Source: Rhodanobacter sp. 67-28
GTDB taxonomy: Bacteria; Pseudomonadota; Gammaproteobacteria; Xanthomonadales; Rhodanobacteraceae
NCBI GenBank assembly: GCA_001898415.1
Contig: MKTU01000074.1
Coordinates: forward strand, 29,947 to 93,946
Length of the DNA: 64,000 nucleotides
Reading direction: 5' to 3'
Below the pieces are notes generated by a model that saw only the letters and a list, made by a program, of their open reading frames with translations, was not told the DNA's origin and did not search any database. Position numbers and translations under genes: made by a program. Below are positions 36,333 to 45,614 of this stretch, one piece after another. The stretch's first letter is position 1. Every line of letters begins with the position of its first letter.

Positions 36333-37652
36333 ATGCTGACCGAAATCGCGCTCGTCTTCGTGCTTGCGCTGTGCAACGGCTTCTTCGCGCTGTCGGAGAT
36401 GGCCCTGGTCGCGTCGCGGCCCAGCCGCCTCAAGCAGATGGCCCGCACCAGCCGCAAGGCCGCGGCCGCGCTGCGCCACGCCGAGGCGCCGGAGCGCTTC
36501 CTCTCCACCGTGCAGGTCGGCATCACCCTGGTGATGCTGGTGACCGGCGCGGTTGCCGGCGATGCACTGGGCGCCCACATCGCCGCCGTGCTGACCGGCG
36601 AGCACATGGCCTGGCTGCTGCCGTACGCGCGCGGCGCGGGCATCGTGCTCGGTTTCGCGCTGATCTCGTACATCCAGATCGTGATCGGCGAACTGGTGCC
36701 CAAGCGGCTGGCGCTCGCCGCACCGGAGAAGGTGGCGTCGTACGCCGCCATCCCGATGCTGGTGCTGGCGCGGATCACCTCACCGTTCGTGTGGCTGCTC
36801 AACGCATCCAGCGGCCTGCTGCTGCGCCTGCTGCGCATCAATACGCACGGCCGCGGCGTGGTCACCGAGGAGGAGATCCGCCTGCTGGTTGCCGAGAGCG
36901 TCGAGGCGGGCGTGATCGACGAGGACGAACACAACATGGTCAACCGCGTGCTGCGCCTGGGCGACCGCACGGTGGACAGCGTGATGACGCCGCGCATGCG
37001 CATCGCCTGGCTGGACCTCACCGCATCGCGCGAGGAGAACATCGAGGTGATGCGGCAGACGCCGTACTCGCGCTACCCGGTGTACCGCGGCGACGAGAGC
37101 GACGTGGTCGGCGTGGTCGAGGTCAAGCGCATGCTGCACAGCTTCGCCGAAGGCAGCCCGGAGTTGTTCGGCCATCTGTCCCGGCCGCTGTTCGTGCCGG
37201 CCACGGCGCGCGCCCTCGACCTGCTGGAGGAGTTCCGCGACGCGGAGACGCCGCTGGCCCTGGTGGTGGACGAGTACGGCGACATCGAGGGCGTGGTCAC
37301 CGTCAACGACCTGCTGGCCGCGGTGGTCGGCGCCAGCCAGATCGGCCACGGCGGCAGCGACGAAAGCCCGATCAAGCAGCGCGCCGACGGCAGCTGGCTG
37401 ATCGACGGCAGCCTGTCCACCGACGACCTGCGCGAACTGCTGCGCACCGGCGAACTGCCGGGCGAGGCGGACCACGATTTCCGCACCGTGGCCGGCATGG
37501 TGATGACCGCGTTGGGCCACGTGCCGCAGGTCGGCGAGGTATTCGCCTGGCGCGGCATCCGCTTCGAGGTGGTCGACCTGGACGGCGCCCGCATCGACAA
37601 GCTGCTGGTCACCCCGGCGCCGTCGCTGGAACCGGCCGACGACGAGATGTAG
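36333..37652 (+). CDS. CNNM/CorC-type hemolysin family protein
   Basis: This 439-residue protein has an N-terminal CNNM (DUF21) domain with about four helices, starting TEIALVFVLALCNGFFALSEMALVAS and containing the family segment LSTVQVGITLVMLVTG. A CBS pair follows (VMTPRMRIAWLDL; YSRYPVYRGDESDVVGVVEVK; LALVVDEYGDIEGVVTVNDLL), and a C-terminal CorC_HlyC domain (DGSWLIDGSLSTDDLRELL) closes it. Members mediate Mg2+/Co2+ efflux or resistance; the hemolysin label is historical. Confidence 0.93.
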   Translation: MLTEIALVFVLALCNGFFALSEMALVASRPSRLKQMARTSRKAAAALRHAEAPERFLSTVQVGITLVMLVTGAVAGDALGAHIAAVLTGEHMAWLLPYARGAGIVLGFALISYIQIVIGELVPKRLALAAPEKVASYAAIPMLVLARITSPFVWLLNASSGLLLRLLRINTHGRGVVTEEEIRLLVAESVEAGVIDEDEHNMVNRVLRLGDRTVDSVMTPRMRIAWLDLTASREENIEVMRQTPYSRYPVYRGDESDVVGVVEVKRMLHSFAEGSPELFGHLSRPLFVPATARALDLLEEFRDAETPLALVVDEYGDIEGVVTVNDLLAAVVGASQIGHGGSDESPIKQRADGSWLIDGSLSTDDLRELLRTGELPGEADHDFRTVAGMVMTALGHVPQVGEVFAWRGIRFEVVDLDGARIDKLLVTPAPSLEPADDEM

Positions 37653-37678
37653 GAGCGCCGTTCGTCGGCCCGACGAGC

Positions 37679-37752
37679 TGTAGGGCGGGCACTGCCCGCC
37701 GCCCTTGCACCGCTACGGCATCGCCAGAAATGGCGGGCACTGCCCGCCCTAC
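37679..37752. repeat. Paired GGCGGGCACTGCCCGCC palindromes
   Basis: Two copies of GGCGGGCACTGCCCGCC (about 37684-37700 and 37733-37749) are arranged so that GTAGGGC on the left faces GCCCTAC on the right. Each copy folds alone and the pair can fold together. They sit between the convergent CNNM and trmJ genes, overlapping the last bases of trmJ, and could terminate both. Confidence 0.65.
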
Positions 37753-38513
37753 GGATCGTGCCGTTTCGCCAGACCGGCCATGCGCTGTGCATCGGCCAGG
37801 ATGCCGTGCAGCACACGCAACTCGCGCTGGTCCGGCTGGGCGCGCTGGAACAGCTTGCGCAGGCGCAGCATGATCGTCGTCGGCTCGCGGCCCTTGTGGA
37901 ACTCGATGTCGTCCAGTGTCTGCGCCAGATGGCGGTAGAACTGTTCCATCAGGGCGGCGTCGGCGAGCGGCTCGTCGTGCTCCGGCGGTGGTGCGGGCAC
38001 TTCGTCGCCCAGGGCCGCCATGCGCAATTCGTACGCCATCACCTGCACCGCCTGCGACAGGTTGAGCGAGCTGAAATCGTCCACGCTGGGAATCCGCACC
38101 ATCGCGTGGCAGTGCGCCAGCTCCTCGTTCGCCAGCCCGCTGCGCTCGTTGCCGAACAGCAGCGCCACCTGTTCGCCGCGCCGCGCGGCAGCCAGCGCCT
38201 GTCGCGCGGCTTCGCGCGGCCCGATTTCCGGCAGGGTGATGCCGCGCCGACGCGCGGAAAGGCCCAGCGCGAAACTGCAGCCGGCCAGCGCGTCGACCAG
38301 CTCGCCGTGCACGCCGGCATGCTCGAGCACTTCATCGGCACCGGCCGCCAGCGCGTTCGCCTCGCGGTCGGGGAAATGTGCCGGGCTGACCAGCTCCATC
38401 CGCGCGAAACCCATCGTGCGGATCGCCCGTGCCGCGCTGCCGATGTTGCCCGGGTGCGAGGTACGCACCAGCACGAAGCGGAGGCGGGAAGCGAGGTCGG
38501 CGGTGTCGGGCAT
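37749..38513 (-). CDS. trmJ: tRNA (cytidine/uridine-2'-O-)-methyltransferase TrmJ
   Basis: This SPOUT-class enzyme 2'-O-methylates position 32 of tRNAs. The 254 residues show LRFVLVRTSHPGNIGSAARAIRTMGF at the N-terminus and the knot/SAM-binding motifs LLFGNERSGLANEELAHCHAMVRIP and SSLNLSQAVQVMAYELR. A C-terminal helical extension follows. The start at 38513 (MPDTADL) is the family start. Divergent from suhB, as commonly seen. Confidence 0.93.
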   Translation of the reverse strand: MPDTADLASRLRFVLVRTSHPGNIGSAARAIRTMGFARMELVSPAHFPDREANALAAGADEVLEHAGVHGELVDALAGCSFALGLSARRRGITLPEIGPREAARQALAAARRGEQVALLFGNERSGLANEELAHCHAMVRIPSVDDFSSLNLSQAVQVMAYELRMAALGDEVPAPPPEHDEPLADAALMEQFYRHLAQTLDDIEFHKGREPTTIMLRLRKLFQRAQPDQRELRVLHGILADAQRMAGLAKRHDP

Positions 38514-38649
38514 GCGCGGATCGGCGTGGCGGGCGGAACACGCAAGGATAACGGACAAGTGCCGGCGCCGGCCGCTTTCCGCCCGCAGCGGCGGGCGGCC
38601 TGCTAGAATCGGCGGCCGCAAACCCCGCTCTCTTCCAAAGTCGATACCC

Positions 38650-39453
38650 ATGGCCAGACCACACGTCACGATCGCGGCGCGCGCCGCGCGTTCTGCAGGC
38701 AATGTGATCCTGCGCTACATGAACCGCATCGACGGCCTGCACGTGGTCGAGAAGCAGCAGATGGATTTCGTCTCCGAGGTCGACAAGCTGGCCGAGGCGG
38801 AAATCGTCAAGGAACTGCGCCGCGCCTACCCCGACCACGCCATCCTCGCCGAGGAAAGCGGCGCGACCGGCAAGGGTCCGCTGACCTGGGTGATCGACCC
38901 GCTGGACGGCACCCACAACTACCTGCGTGGCATCCCCCACTTCTGCGTGTCGATCGCGCTGCTGGAAAAGGGCGTGCCGATCCACGCGGTGGTATTCGAC
39001 CCGCTGCGCGACGAGCTGTACACCGCCAGCAAGGGCGACGGCGCCTACCTCAACGACCGCCGCATGCGCGTGGGCAAACGCGAGAACCTGGGCGGCGCGA
39101 TGATCGCCACCGGCTTCCCGTTCCGCCAGCGCGAGCACCTCGGCCCGCAGCTGGACATGACCCGCGCCATCCTCGGCCAGGCCGAGGACATCCGCCGCTC
39201 CGGCTCCGCCGCGCTGGACCTGGCCTATGTCGCCGCCGGCCGCTACGACGGCTATTTCGAGATCGGCCTGAAGCCGTGGGACATGGCCGCCGGCGTGCTG
39301 CTGGTGCATGAGGCCGGTGGCCGCTACTGCGACTTCGCCGGCCGCGACGGCATCCCCGCCAGCGGCAACATCATCGCCGGCAACCTCAACGTGGCGAAGG
39401 CGATGGTCGATGCGATCGGGCAGCAGGCGACGCCGGGATTGCTCAAGGCCTGA
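38650..39453 (+). CDS. suhB: Inositol-1-monophosphatase SuhB
   Basis: This Mg2+-dependent phosphatase (267 residues) also acts as an rRNA transcription antitermination factor in enterobacteria. The motifs are present: VSEVDKLAEAEIV, ILAEESG, WVIDPLDGTHNYLRGIPHFCVSIAL (metal site DPLDGT) and IGLKPWDMAAGVLLVHEAGG. Divergent from trmJ across 136 bp that must hold both promoters. Confidence 0.94.
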   Translation: MARPHVTIAARAARSAGNVILRYMNRIDGLHVVEKQQMDFVSEVDKLAEAEIVKELRRAYPDHAILAEESGATGKGPLTWVIDPLDGTHNYLRGIPHFCVSIALLEKGVPIHAVVFDPLRDELYTASKGDGAYLNDRRMRVGKRENLGGAMIATGFPFRQREHLGPQLDMTRAILGQAEDIRRSGSAALDLAYVAAGRYDGYFEIGLKPWDMAAGVLLVHEAGGRYCDFAGRDGIPASGNIIAGNLNVAKAMVDAIGQQATPGLLKA

Positions 39454-39637
39454 ACCGACGGCCAGCCGGAACCTGATCAGGGCGCCCTCATGGCAATGAC
39501 CGCGTCAAGGTCGAATTCGCCCTCTTGAAGCTTCGCGCTACTCAGCATGGGGGATGGGCTGCAGTACGATGCCTTCCACGTATTGGGCTGGAGCTTCGAC
39601 CATGGGCGAAAGCTCGGCGAACGAATGCAGGGGATTT

Positions 39638-40282
39638 ATGCAGAACTCCAAGGCGGATGCGTCTGGTAGCCAAGCGGTGTTCGCGTCTGCGGCCGCTTCG
39701 CCATGGCCTATGTTGCTGCTGGTTTGCGCTATGTCCGTGCTGTCGGGCTGCGCCAACCCACCGGCGCCGAGCCCCACGCCGAATCCGCATCCTACGCGTT
39801 ACCAAAAGCTCAAGATAAGCGCGGAGAAGGAGTCTGGGGTCAATCGAGTTGAGGTTGAGTCGAATTGGGTTGTCGGCGATCTGAGTTGCGCTCCCGTCGT
39901 TTGGCCGTCAGGCAGTACCAAGATCAAACAGGTTGACGTTCCGGAAAAAGTGGAAAAGGTGGGCGACGACTATATCGCCACGCTTGTCATGGATCGTTTT
40001 TTGCCCGACCAATGTCACTGGGTTAGTGGCGGCTATGGGATCAAGTTTTATCACGACAAATCATTACTTGCGGCGACGGGCGGAAGCATAGGATCTCTTC
40101 ATGAAAGTGGAGGGGTGTTTGAAGGCGTGTGCGTTCCCCCGCCAGATGACCCTCCCCCCTGCTTCTCGAGAGACAAGAAGCACGATTTATTCCTTCGTAG
40201 TCATTTCAAAGGTGTGTTCAAGGAGACCGAAGAACTGATGCCAAGTCTCCAATTTCCAGCTGTTTCGGGTGAGGGGCATTAG
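39638..40282 (+). CDS. Putative lipoprotein, unknown function
   Basis: This 214-residue protein from an ATG at 39638 has CAGGGG just upstream. The N-terminus has an unusually long polar stretch before the hydrophobic MLLLVCAMSVLSGCANPP with lipobox LSGC. The mature part is rich in charged β-strand-like segments (VNRVEVESNWVVGDLSC, FYHDKSLLAATGG). A proline/cysteine patch (CVPPPDDPPPCFSRDK) could form a disulfide. Base composition is clearly less GC-rich than in the neighbours, suggesting recent acquisition. No family recognised. Confidence 0.65.
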   Translation: MQNSKADASGSQAVFASAAASPWPMLLLVCAMSVLSGCANPPAPSPTPNPHPTRYQKLKISAEKESGVNRVEVESNWVVGDLSCAPVVWPSGSTKIKQVDVPEKVEKVGDDYIATLVMDRFLPDQCHWVSGGYGIKFYHDKSLLAATGGSIGSLHESGGVFEGVCVPPPDDPPPCFSRDKKHDLFLRSHFKGVFKETEELMPSLQFPAVSGEGH

Positions 40283-40311
40283 CCGCAGGGAACAAACGTA
40301 CGGCGAATCTG

Positions 40312-40644
40312 CTACTTCACCACCAGGGTCGCCTGCATCGTGGGGTGGAACTTGCAGAAGAACGCCACGGTGCCGGGCTTCGCTGTGGTGCGCACGCTGG
40401 CGCCGGGCTTGAGGTCGACGTCGAAGCTGCCGTCGCGGGCGGTGGCGCTGTGTTCGAAGATGTCGTGGTTGACCCATTCGATGATGTCGCCGGCGCGAAC
40501 GCCGGCAGGCATCGGACCGAATGCCATCTTGTCGACCACGATCACATGCACGCGCGGCGCCTGCGCGGTGCCGGTCGCCGTGGCGGGTATCGCCCCGGCG
40601 AACAGCAGCAGAAGGCCGGCGAGCATGATCACGATACGAGGCAT
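40312..40644 (-). CDS. Periplasmic cupredoxin-domain protein
   Basis: This 110-residue protein has a signal peptide (MPRIVIMLAGLLLLFAGAIPATA) and a plastocyanin/amicyanin-like fold. The type 1 copper ligands are recognisable: histidine in DIFEHSAT, then cysteine, histidine and methionine in FFCKFHPTM. It probably shuttles electrons or buffers copper in the periplasm. It is 10 bp downstream of the DUF4142 gene on the same strand, so the two are likely an operon. Confidence 0.88.
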   Translation of the reverse strand: MPRIVIMLAGLLLLFAGAIPATATGTAQAPRVHVIVVDKMAFGPMPAGVRAGDIIEWVNHDIFEHSATARDGSFDVDLKPGASVRTTAKPGTVAFFCKFHPTMQATLVVK

Positions 40645-40654
40645 GACGTGCCCC

Positions 40655-41191
40655 TTACTTCAGGCCGTGCACGAGATGCTCGGCATGCATCTGGTGCGAC
40701 TGGAACAGCTTCAGGCCGGTTTCCAGCAGCGATTTCAGCTCCGGGTTCTGCGCCGAGGGGATCAGCGTGCCGCTGAGCGCACCATTGACGGTCTTGTGAA
40801 AGGCGACTTCGTTCGCCGCATAGGCCTTGTCGTATGCCGCGCCACTGAGCGCGGCGAGTTTCGTCTGCTCGGCGGCGGCGGCGCTCGCCAGCGACTGGCT
40901 GGTCGGGTTGTCCTGCGGCGTCACGCCCAGCTTCTTCACCAGCGCCAGCGCCTGATCGTTCACCGCGGCGTGGTCGCGCGCCATCTCCTCGGCGAACGCG
41001 CGCACCTGCGGGTTGTGCGATTTCTGCAGCGCCTGCTTTGCGGCGGTGACGTCGATGGCGCCGGCGGTGTAGGCAATGTGCGCGATCTGCGCGTCGTTGA
41101 TGGCGGGAGCCGGCGTGGCGGCGTTGACGCCAGTCACGGAGGCCGCGACGAAGGCAAGGCCGAGAGCGAGGGCAAACAGCGGCTTGTTCAT
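40655..41191 (-). CDS. DUF4142 domain periplasmic protein
   Basis: This 178-residue protein has a signal peptide (NKPLFALALGLAFVAASVTGVNA) and a ferritin-like helical DUF4142 domain. The domain contains SHNPQVRAFAEEMARDHAAVNDQALALVKKLGV and ends with SHQMHAEHLVHGL. The ATG at 41191 is preceded by AAGGAAA. DUF4142 proteins are stress-linked and of unknown biochemistry. It probably shares a transcript with the cupredoxin gene. Confidence 0.9.
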   Translation of the reverse strand: MNKPLFALALGLAFVAASVTGVNAATPAPAINDAQIAHIAYTAGAIDVTAAKQALQKSHNPQVRAFAEEMARDHAAVNDQALALVKKLGVTPQDNPTSQSLASAAAAEQTKLAALSGAAYDKAYAANEVAFHKTVNGALSGTLIPSAQNPELKSLLETGLKLFQSHQMHAEHLVHGLK

Positions 41192-41340
41192 GATGGAGGT
41201 TTCCTTGCGTGAAAGAGGGCGCACGACAGGCGCCGGTGCCCATCTGATGCAGTAGCAACATGCAGGTTCCCGCGCTGTCACGGGAACCGTGGCGACGGTG
41301 TCTGCATCGCATGGCTGTCACCACCCACGAAGCCACGCCC

Positions 41341-41967
41341 ATGCTCGAATCCGACCAGACCCTCGACCTCGCACCGACCGCGCCCGCGGTCACCCGCGAG
41401 AATTCACAGCCATCCCGCGCCGAAGCGGAAGCGGCGGTGCGCACGCTGATCCGCTGGGCCGGCGATGATCCCGCGCGCGAAGGCCTGCTGGCCACGCCGG
41501 CACGCGTGGTGCGCGCGTACGAGGAGTGGTTTGGCGGGTACCGGCAGGATCCGGCCAGCCTGCTCACGCGCACGTTCGGCGAAGTCGGCGGCTACGACGA
41601 TGCGGTGATCCTGCGCGACATCCCGCTGCAATCGACGTGCGAGCACCACATGGCGCCGATCCGCGGCCTGGTGCACATCGCCTACCTGCCGCGCCGACGC
41701 GTGGTCGGCATTTCCAAGCTGGCGCGGCTGGTCGAGGCCTTCGGTCGACGCCTGCAGATCCAGGAGCGGCTGACCACGGAGATCGCCGACACCCTGGCCC
41801 AGGTGTTGCAGCCGCGCGGCGTGGCGGTGATCGTGCAGGCCAGCCACGAGTGCCTGTCGTCACGCGGGGTGAGCCTGCACGGCGTGTCCATGCAGACCCG
41901 CCGCCTGCTCGGCGAATTTGCCCAGGAGCCGCGCCGGACGGAAATCCTGGCCACTCTCGCGGGTTGA
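41341..41967 (+). CDS. folE: GTP cyclohydrolase I FolE
   Basis: FolE converts GTP to dihydroneopterin triphosphate, the entry to folate synthesis. From the ATG at 41341 it has 208 residues; an ATG at 41311 is also possible. Motifs are DDPAREGLLATPARVVRAYEEWF, the zinc ligands in STCEHHMAPIRG, YLPRRRVVGISKLARLVEAF and HECLSSRGV (third ligand cysteine). All catalytic residues are present. It is not in a folate operon here. Confidence 0.92.
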   Translation: MLESDQTLDLAPTAPAVTRENSQPSRAEAEAAVRTLIRWAGDDPAREGLLATPARVVRAYEEWFGGYRQDPASLLTRTFGEVGGYDDAVILRDIPLQSTCEHHMAPIRGLVHIAYLPRRRVVGISKLARLVEAFGRRLQIQERLTTEIADTLAQVLQPRGVAVIVQASHECLSSRGVSLHGVSMQTRRLLGEFAQEPRRTEILATLAG

Positions 41968-42022
41968 GCCGGGAACCTCCAAGCATGCAGATGCATCGTA
42001 TCGGGTGTAAAAGGAGAAAATC

Positions 42023-42730
42023 ATGCAAGGCCATGCCCATGTTGCATCCGTCGACTACACCGCGCTGGACGACCACGCGCTGGTGGCGCTTGTTCGCAGC
42101 GGCGAGCGCGAGGCGTTCCGCCACATCATGCAACGCTGCAACCAGCGCCTGTTCCGTGTCGCGCGCGCCGTGATCGGCGAGGACTCCGAGGCGGAAGACG
42201 TGTTGCAGGAGTCGTATATGCGTGCCTATGACAAGCTGGATTCATTCCGCGGCGATTCGACCCTGTCGACCTGGCTGACCACGATCGTGCTGAACGAGGC
42301 CCGTGGCCGCCTGCGCAAGCGCCACACCATGGTCGGGCTGGAACAGGTGGACGCCGCACCCGACGACACGCACCAGATCATCCGCTTCCCCTCGGCCTTC
42401 GGCAGCGAGGACCCCGCCGCCTCCGCCGCCCGCGCGCAGATCCGCCACCTGCTCGAGCACGCCATCGACGAACTGCCGCCGGCTTTCCGCGTGGTGTACA
42501 TGCTGCGCGAGGTCGAGGAATGCAGCGTGGAGGAAACCGCCAGCCAGCTCGGCATCAAGCCGGAGACGGTGAAAACCCGCCTGCATCGCGCCCGCCGCCA
42601 GCTGCGCGCCGCGTTGCACGACAAGCTCGCCACCACCGTCGGCGAGGCTTTCGCCTTCATGGGCCGCCGCTGCGCCCGCGTCACCGACGCGGTGATGGCG
42701 CGGCTGGACGCCGAGACGGGCGAGGCCTGA
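42023..42730 (+). CDS. ECF-type RNA polymerase sigma factor
   Basis: This 235-residue sigma-70 family protein has region 2 in HIMQRCNQRLFRVARAVIGEDSEAEDVLQESYMRAYDKLDSFRGDSTLSTW and region 4 in LPPAFRVVYMLREVEECSVEETASQLGIKPETVKTRLHRARRQL. A ~35-residue C-terminal extension (FAFMGRRCARVTDAVMARLD) is present. No anti-sigma gene follows, since the next gene is hda on the other strand, so control is probably transcriptional or by an unlinked partner. AAGGAG lies upstream of the ATG. Confidence 0.92.
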   Translation: MQGHAHVASVDYTALDDHALVALVRSGEREAFRHIMQRCNQRLFRVARAVIGEDSEAEDVLQESYMRAYDKLDSFRGDSTLSTWLTTIVLNEARGRLRKRHTMVGLEQVDAAPDDTHQIIRFPSAFGSEDPAASAARAQIRHLLEHAIDELPPAFRVVYMLREVEECSVEETASQLGIKPETVKTRLHRARRQLRAALHDKLATTVGEAFAFMGRRCARVTDAVMARLDAETGEA

Positions 42731-42736
42731 CGCCGG

Positions 42737-43444
42737 TCAGGACGCGCCAGCCCCACCCTCGCGCAGGAAATCGCGCAGGAACGGGATGGTGACGCGCCGC
42801 TGTGCGGCCAGCGAGGCGGCATCCAGCTTGTCGAGCAGGTCGAGCAAGGCGCCGAGGTCGCGCGCATAGCGGGCGAACAGCCAGTCAAGCACGCTGTCGT
42901 CCAGCTCGATGCCGCGCGAGGACGCCTGCGCCTTCAACACCGCGCGCCGTTCGTCGTCGTCCAGCGGCTTCAACGCGAACTGGGTGCAGGCGCCGAGGCG
43001 CGAGCGCAGGTCGGGCAGCTCGATGCCCATCTGCGCGGGCGCGGCGTCGGCGGCGAACAGCAGCGCGTGACCTTCGGCTCTCGCGCGGTTGTAGAGGTCG
43101 AACAGCGCATGTTCCGCATCGCGCTTGCCGGCGATGGAACCGAGATCATCCAGCGCCAGCAGCTCGCTGCCGGCGACGCCGCGCATGACGGCCGCGGCAT
43201 CACCCATCGTGGCCAGCGGCAGGTATTGCGCGCGCCGGCCGGCCGCGGTGGCGGCCTGGCAGGTGGCCAGCAGGAGGTGGCTGCGGCCGCTGCCGGCCAC
43301 GCCATGCAGGTAGATCCAGGGCACACCGGGCTCCACCGCGAAGCGGCGCAGCGCGGCCAGCGCGGCCGCGTTGGCGCCGGCGTGGAAATGCTCGAAGCGC
43401 TGGCGTCGCGGCCAGCGCAGCGAGAGCGGCAGTTGCCGGTTCAT
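42737..43444 (-). CDS. hda: DnaA regulatory inactivator Hda
   Basis: This 235-residue DnaA-like AAA+ protein, with the sliding clamp, stimulates ATP hydrolysis by DnaA to prevent re-initiation. The clamp-binding N-terminus MNRQLPLSLRW is present. The Walker A equivalent is WIYLHGVAGSGRSHLLLATC (SGRSH), and LLALDDLGSIAGK is Walker B. The start at 43444 overlaps the stop of the AI-2E gene by 4 bp (ATGA), so they are translationally coupled. Confidence 0.93.
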   Translation of the reverse strand: MNRQLPLSLRWPRRQRFEHFHAGANAAALAALRRFAVEPGVPWIYLHGVAGSGRSHLLLATCQAATAAGRRAQYLPLATMGDAAAVMRGVAGSELLALDDLGSIAGKRDAEHALFDLYNRARAEGHALLFAADAAPAQMGIELPDLRSRLGACTQFALKPLDDDERRAVLKAQASSRGIELDDSVLDWLFARYARDLGALLDLLDKLDAASLAAQRRVTIPFLRDFLREGGAGAS

Positions 43445-44634
43445 TCGGCCGGCCGGTCCCCCGGCGCGGGCGCCACCTGCGCCCCGGCAGCGACGTCGCC
43501 ATCGGCGCGCACGGCCACCTCGACCTCGGCGATCACCGGATCGGCGGGCCCCTCGTCGTTGTACAGCTCGCTCATCCGGTAGCGCTCGACCAGATAGCGC
43601 AGCAACACCACGATCACCGACGCGGCCGGCAAGGCCAGCAGCACGCCGAGGAAGCCGAACAGGTAACCGCCGGCCAGCACCGCGAAGATCACCGCCACCG
43701 GATGCAGGCCGATCTTGTCGCCAACCAGCTTGGGCACCAGCACGTAGCCTTCCAGCAGCTGGCCCAGCATGAACACGCCGCACACCATCAGCACGTGGGC
43801 CCAGTCGCCGAACTGCACCAGCGCAGCGATGATCGCGGCGACGAAGCCGATGATGAAACCGAGATACGGCACGAAACTGAGCAGGCCGGCGACCATGCCG
43901 ATCAGCAGGCCGACCGACAGGCCCACCAGGCCCAGCCCGGTGCCGTAGAACACGCCCAGCGCGAGCATCACCAGCAGCTGGCCGCGCACGAAGGCGCCGA
44001 GGATGGCATCGGACTCACGCGCCAGGTGCGCGATGGTCGGCTGCACCGAGCGCGGCAGCATGCCGTCGATGGTGGCCACCAGCCGATCCCAGTCGCGCAG
44101 CAGGTAGAACGCCACCACCGGGATCAGCACCAGGTTGGTCAGCCACATGGCGATGCCGACGCCCGAACGCGAGACCTTGCCGATCACCGCGGTGGCGACG
44201 CCGCCGATCGAGCCGATGTGCGCCTTGAGGGTGCCGAGCAGGCGCTCGCTGTCGAAGGTGTGCGGGTCCAGGTGCAGTCGCGCCTGCAGCCATGGCCAGG
44301 CCACGTTCTGCGCCCAGTCGCCGTAGCGCGGCAAGTTGCTGACCAGGTTCTCGACCTGGTGGACGATCATCGGGATCAGCAGCAGCAGCACGCCGACGAC
44401 CACCACCAGGAGCACCACGAAGACGATCGTGGCCGCCCACATCCGCTTCAGCCCCAGCCGCTCCAGCCGGTCGGCCAGCGGATCGCCCAGGTAGGCCAGC
44501 ATCGCGGCGATCGCGAACGGCATCAGCACCGGCGCCAGCAGCCACAGCAGATAGACGATGACGGCGGCGAGCGCGAACAGCTGCCAGCGCCGCGAGATGT
44601 CCTTGTCCCGGGTCACCCGATCCACCGCCTTCAC
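43441..44634 (-). CDS. AI-2E/PerM family membrane transporter
   Basis: This 397-residue protein has about eight transmembrane segments and the family signatures LWLLAPVLMPFAIAAMLAYLGDPLADRLERLG at the N-terminus and YLGFIIGFVAAIIAALVQFGD plus LVGDKIGLHPVAVIFAVLAGGYLFGFLGVLLALPAAS near the C-terminus. Members export autoinducer-2 or act as Na+/H+ antiporters; the role here is open. It overlaps both the DUF2066 gene upstream and hda downstream by 4 bp. Confidence 0.92.
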   Translation of the reverse strand: MKAVDRVTRDKDISRRWQLFALAAVIVYLLWLLAPVLMPFAIAAMLAYLGDPLADRLERLGLKRMWAATIVFVVLLVVVVGVLLLLIPMIVHQVENLVSNLPRYGDWAQNVAWPWLQARLHLDPHTFDSERLLGTLKAHIGSIGGVATAVIGKVSRSGVGIAMWLTNLVLIPVVAFYLLRDWDRLVATIDGMLPRSVQPTIAHLARESDAILGAFVRGQLLVMLALGVFYGTGLGLVGLSVGLLIGMVAGLLSFVPYLGFIIGFVAAIIAALVQFGDWAHVLMVCGVFMLGQLLEGYVLVPKLVGDKIGLHPVAVIFAVLAGGYLFGFLGVLLALPAASVIVVLLRYLVERYRMSELYNDEGPADPVIAEVEVAVRADGDVAAGAQVAPAPGDRPAE

Positions 44635-45614
44635 CGCAGCCAGCGCAAGTTGGCGTCCGCACCCTCGTGCGGTTCGCCCTGCAGCAGCAAGCGCCCGCCC
44701 GCGGCGAGGCTGGTGGCCAGCGCCTTGATCGGCATCGACGCGGTGACACCCAGCAGGACGCCGTCGTTCAGCGCACCGATCGTGGTCACCTGGTGCACCG
44801 AGGGATCGCTGTCGAGCGTGGCGAGCAGGCTGGCGTACTCATCGGCCGAATCCACGCCGCTGATCCACAGCTTGCCTTCGCTGGTCGCCGCGCCGATCAC
44901 GTTGAGCTGCTTGCCCAGCCGGTCGACCAGGCCGTTGCCGGCATCGGCCAGCACGGCATCCTCGTCCGTACCCTGGTTGCTCCAGCGCTGCGCCTGGCCG
45001 CCGGCAATCAGCGTCCAGTCCGCGGTGCCGGCGTGCAGGCTGCCGAGCAGGACCAGGCCGGTGTGGTACTGCCGGTTGATGCGCGCCAGCGTGGCCGGGT
45101 CGGCCGCCGCGACCAGCGCCGGATCGGGCTCGCTGCCGGGCTCGGGGAAGACCACCGTGGTGCCGCGCGCCGCGGCAGTGGTGGCCAGGCTGGCCAGTTG
45201 CGCCGGATCGACGGCGCTGCCGTCGGCCTGCCGCACCAGCAGCAGCACCGGCGGCTTGATCCCCGCGCTGGCCACGCCGAGCTTGCCGATCAGCCGACGC
45301 ACCGAGGCCGGCGCGAAATCCACGTCCAGCACCAGGCCGGTGGCGGCGCGCTGGTACTGGAACTTCTGCACCAGCGAACTGGCGCTGCCCAGCGCCTCGG
45401 CGTAGCCCGGGTTGGCGCGCAGGTCCTGCCCGCCGGCCACCCGCGCCATCACCTGCGCCAGCGCGGTGGAGAACGCCTGGTCGCGCTGCTCGTCGCTGGT
45501 GTCGGTCACCGGCACGGTGACCGAATACGGCGAGCCGGCCGCCTGCGCATGCAGGCGCGGCAGCGCCGCCAGCCCGAGCAGCAGGAACACGATCCACAGA
45601 CGGTGCAGGCGCAT
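44631..45614 (-). CDS. DUF2066 domain exported protein
   Basis: This 327-residue protein has a signal peptide (MRLHRLWIVFLLLGLAALPRLHAQA) and the DUF2066 domain: YSVTVPVTDTSDEQRDQAFSTALAQVMARVAGG and the later VLLLVRQADGS. The DUF2066-perM-hda order, followed divergently by purM, is conserved in Xanthomonadales. Biochemical role unknown. The ATG at 45614 is chosen because it begins the signal peptide; the 45683 start would add a non-conserved leader. Confidence 0.88.
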   Translation of the reverse strand: MRLHRLWIVFLLLGLAALPRLHAQAAGSPYSVTVPVTDTSDEQRDQAFSTALAQVMARVAGGQDLRANPGYAEALGSASSLVQKFQYQRAATGLVLDVDFAPASVRRLIGKLGVASAGIKPPVLLLVRQADGSAVDPAQLASLATTAAARGTTVVFPEPGSEPDPALVAAADPATLARINRQYHTGLVLLGSLHAGTADWTLIAGGQAQRWSNQGTDEDAVLADAGNGLVDRLGKQLNVIGAATSEGKLWISGVDSADEYASLLATLDSDPSVHQVTTIGALNDGVLLGVTASMPIKALATSLAAGGRLLLQGEPHEGADANLRWLR

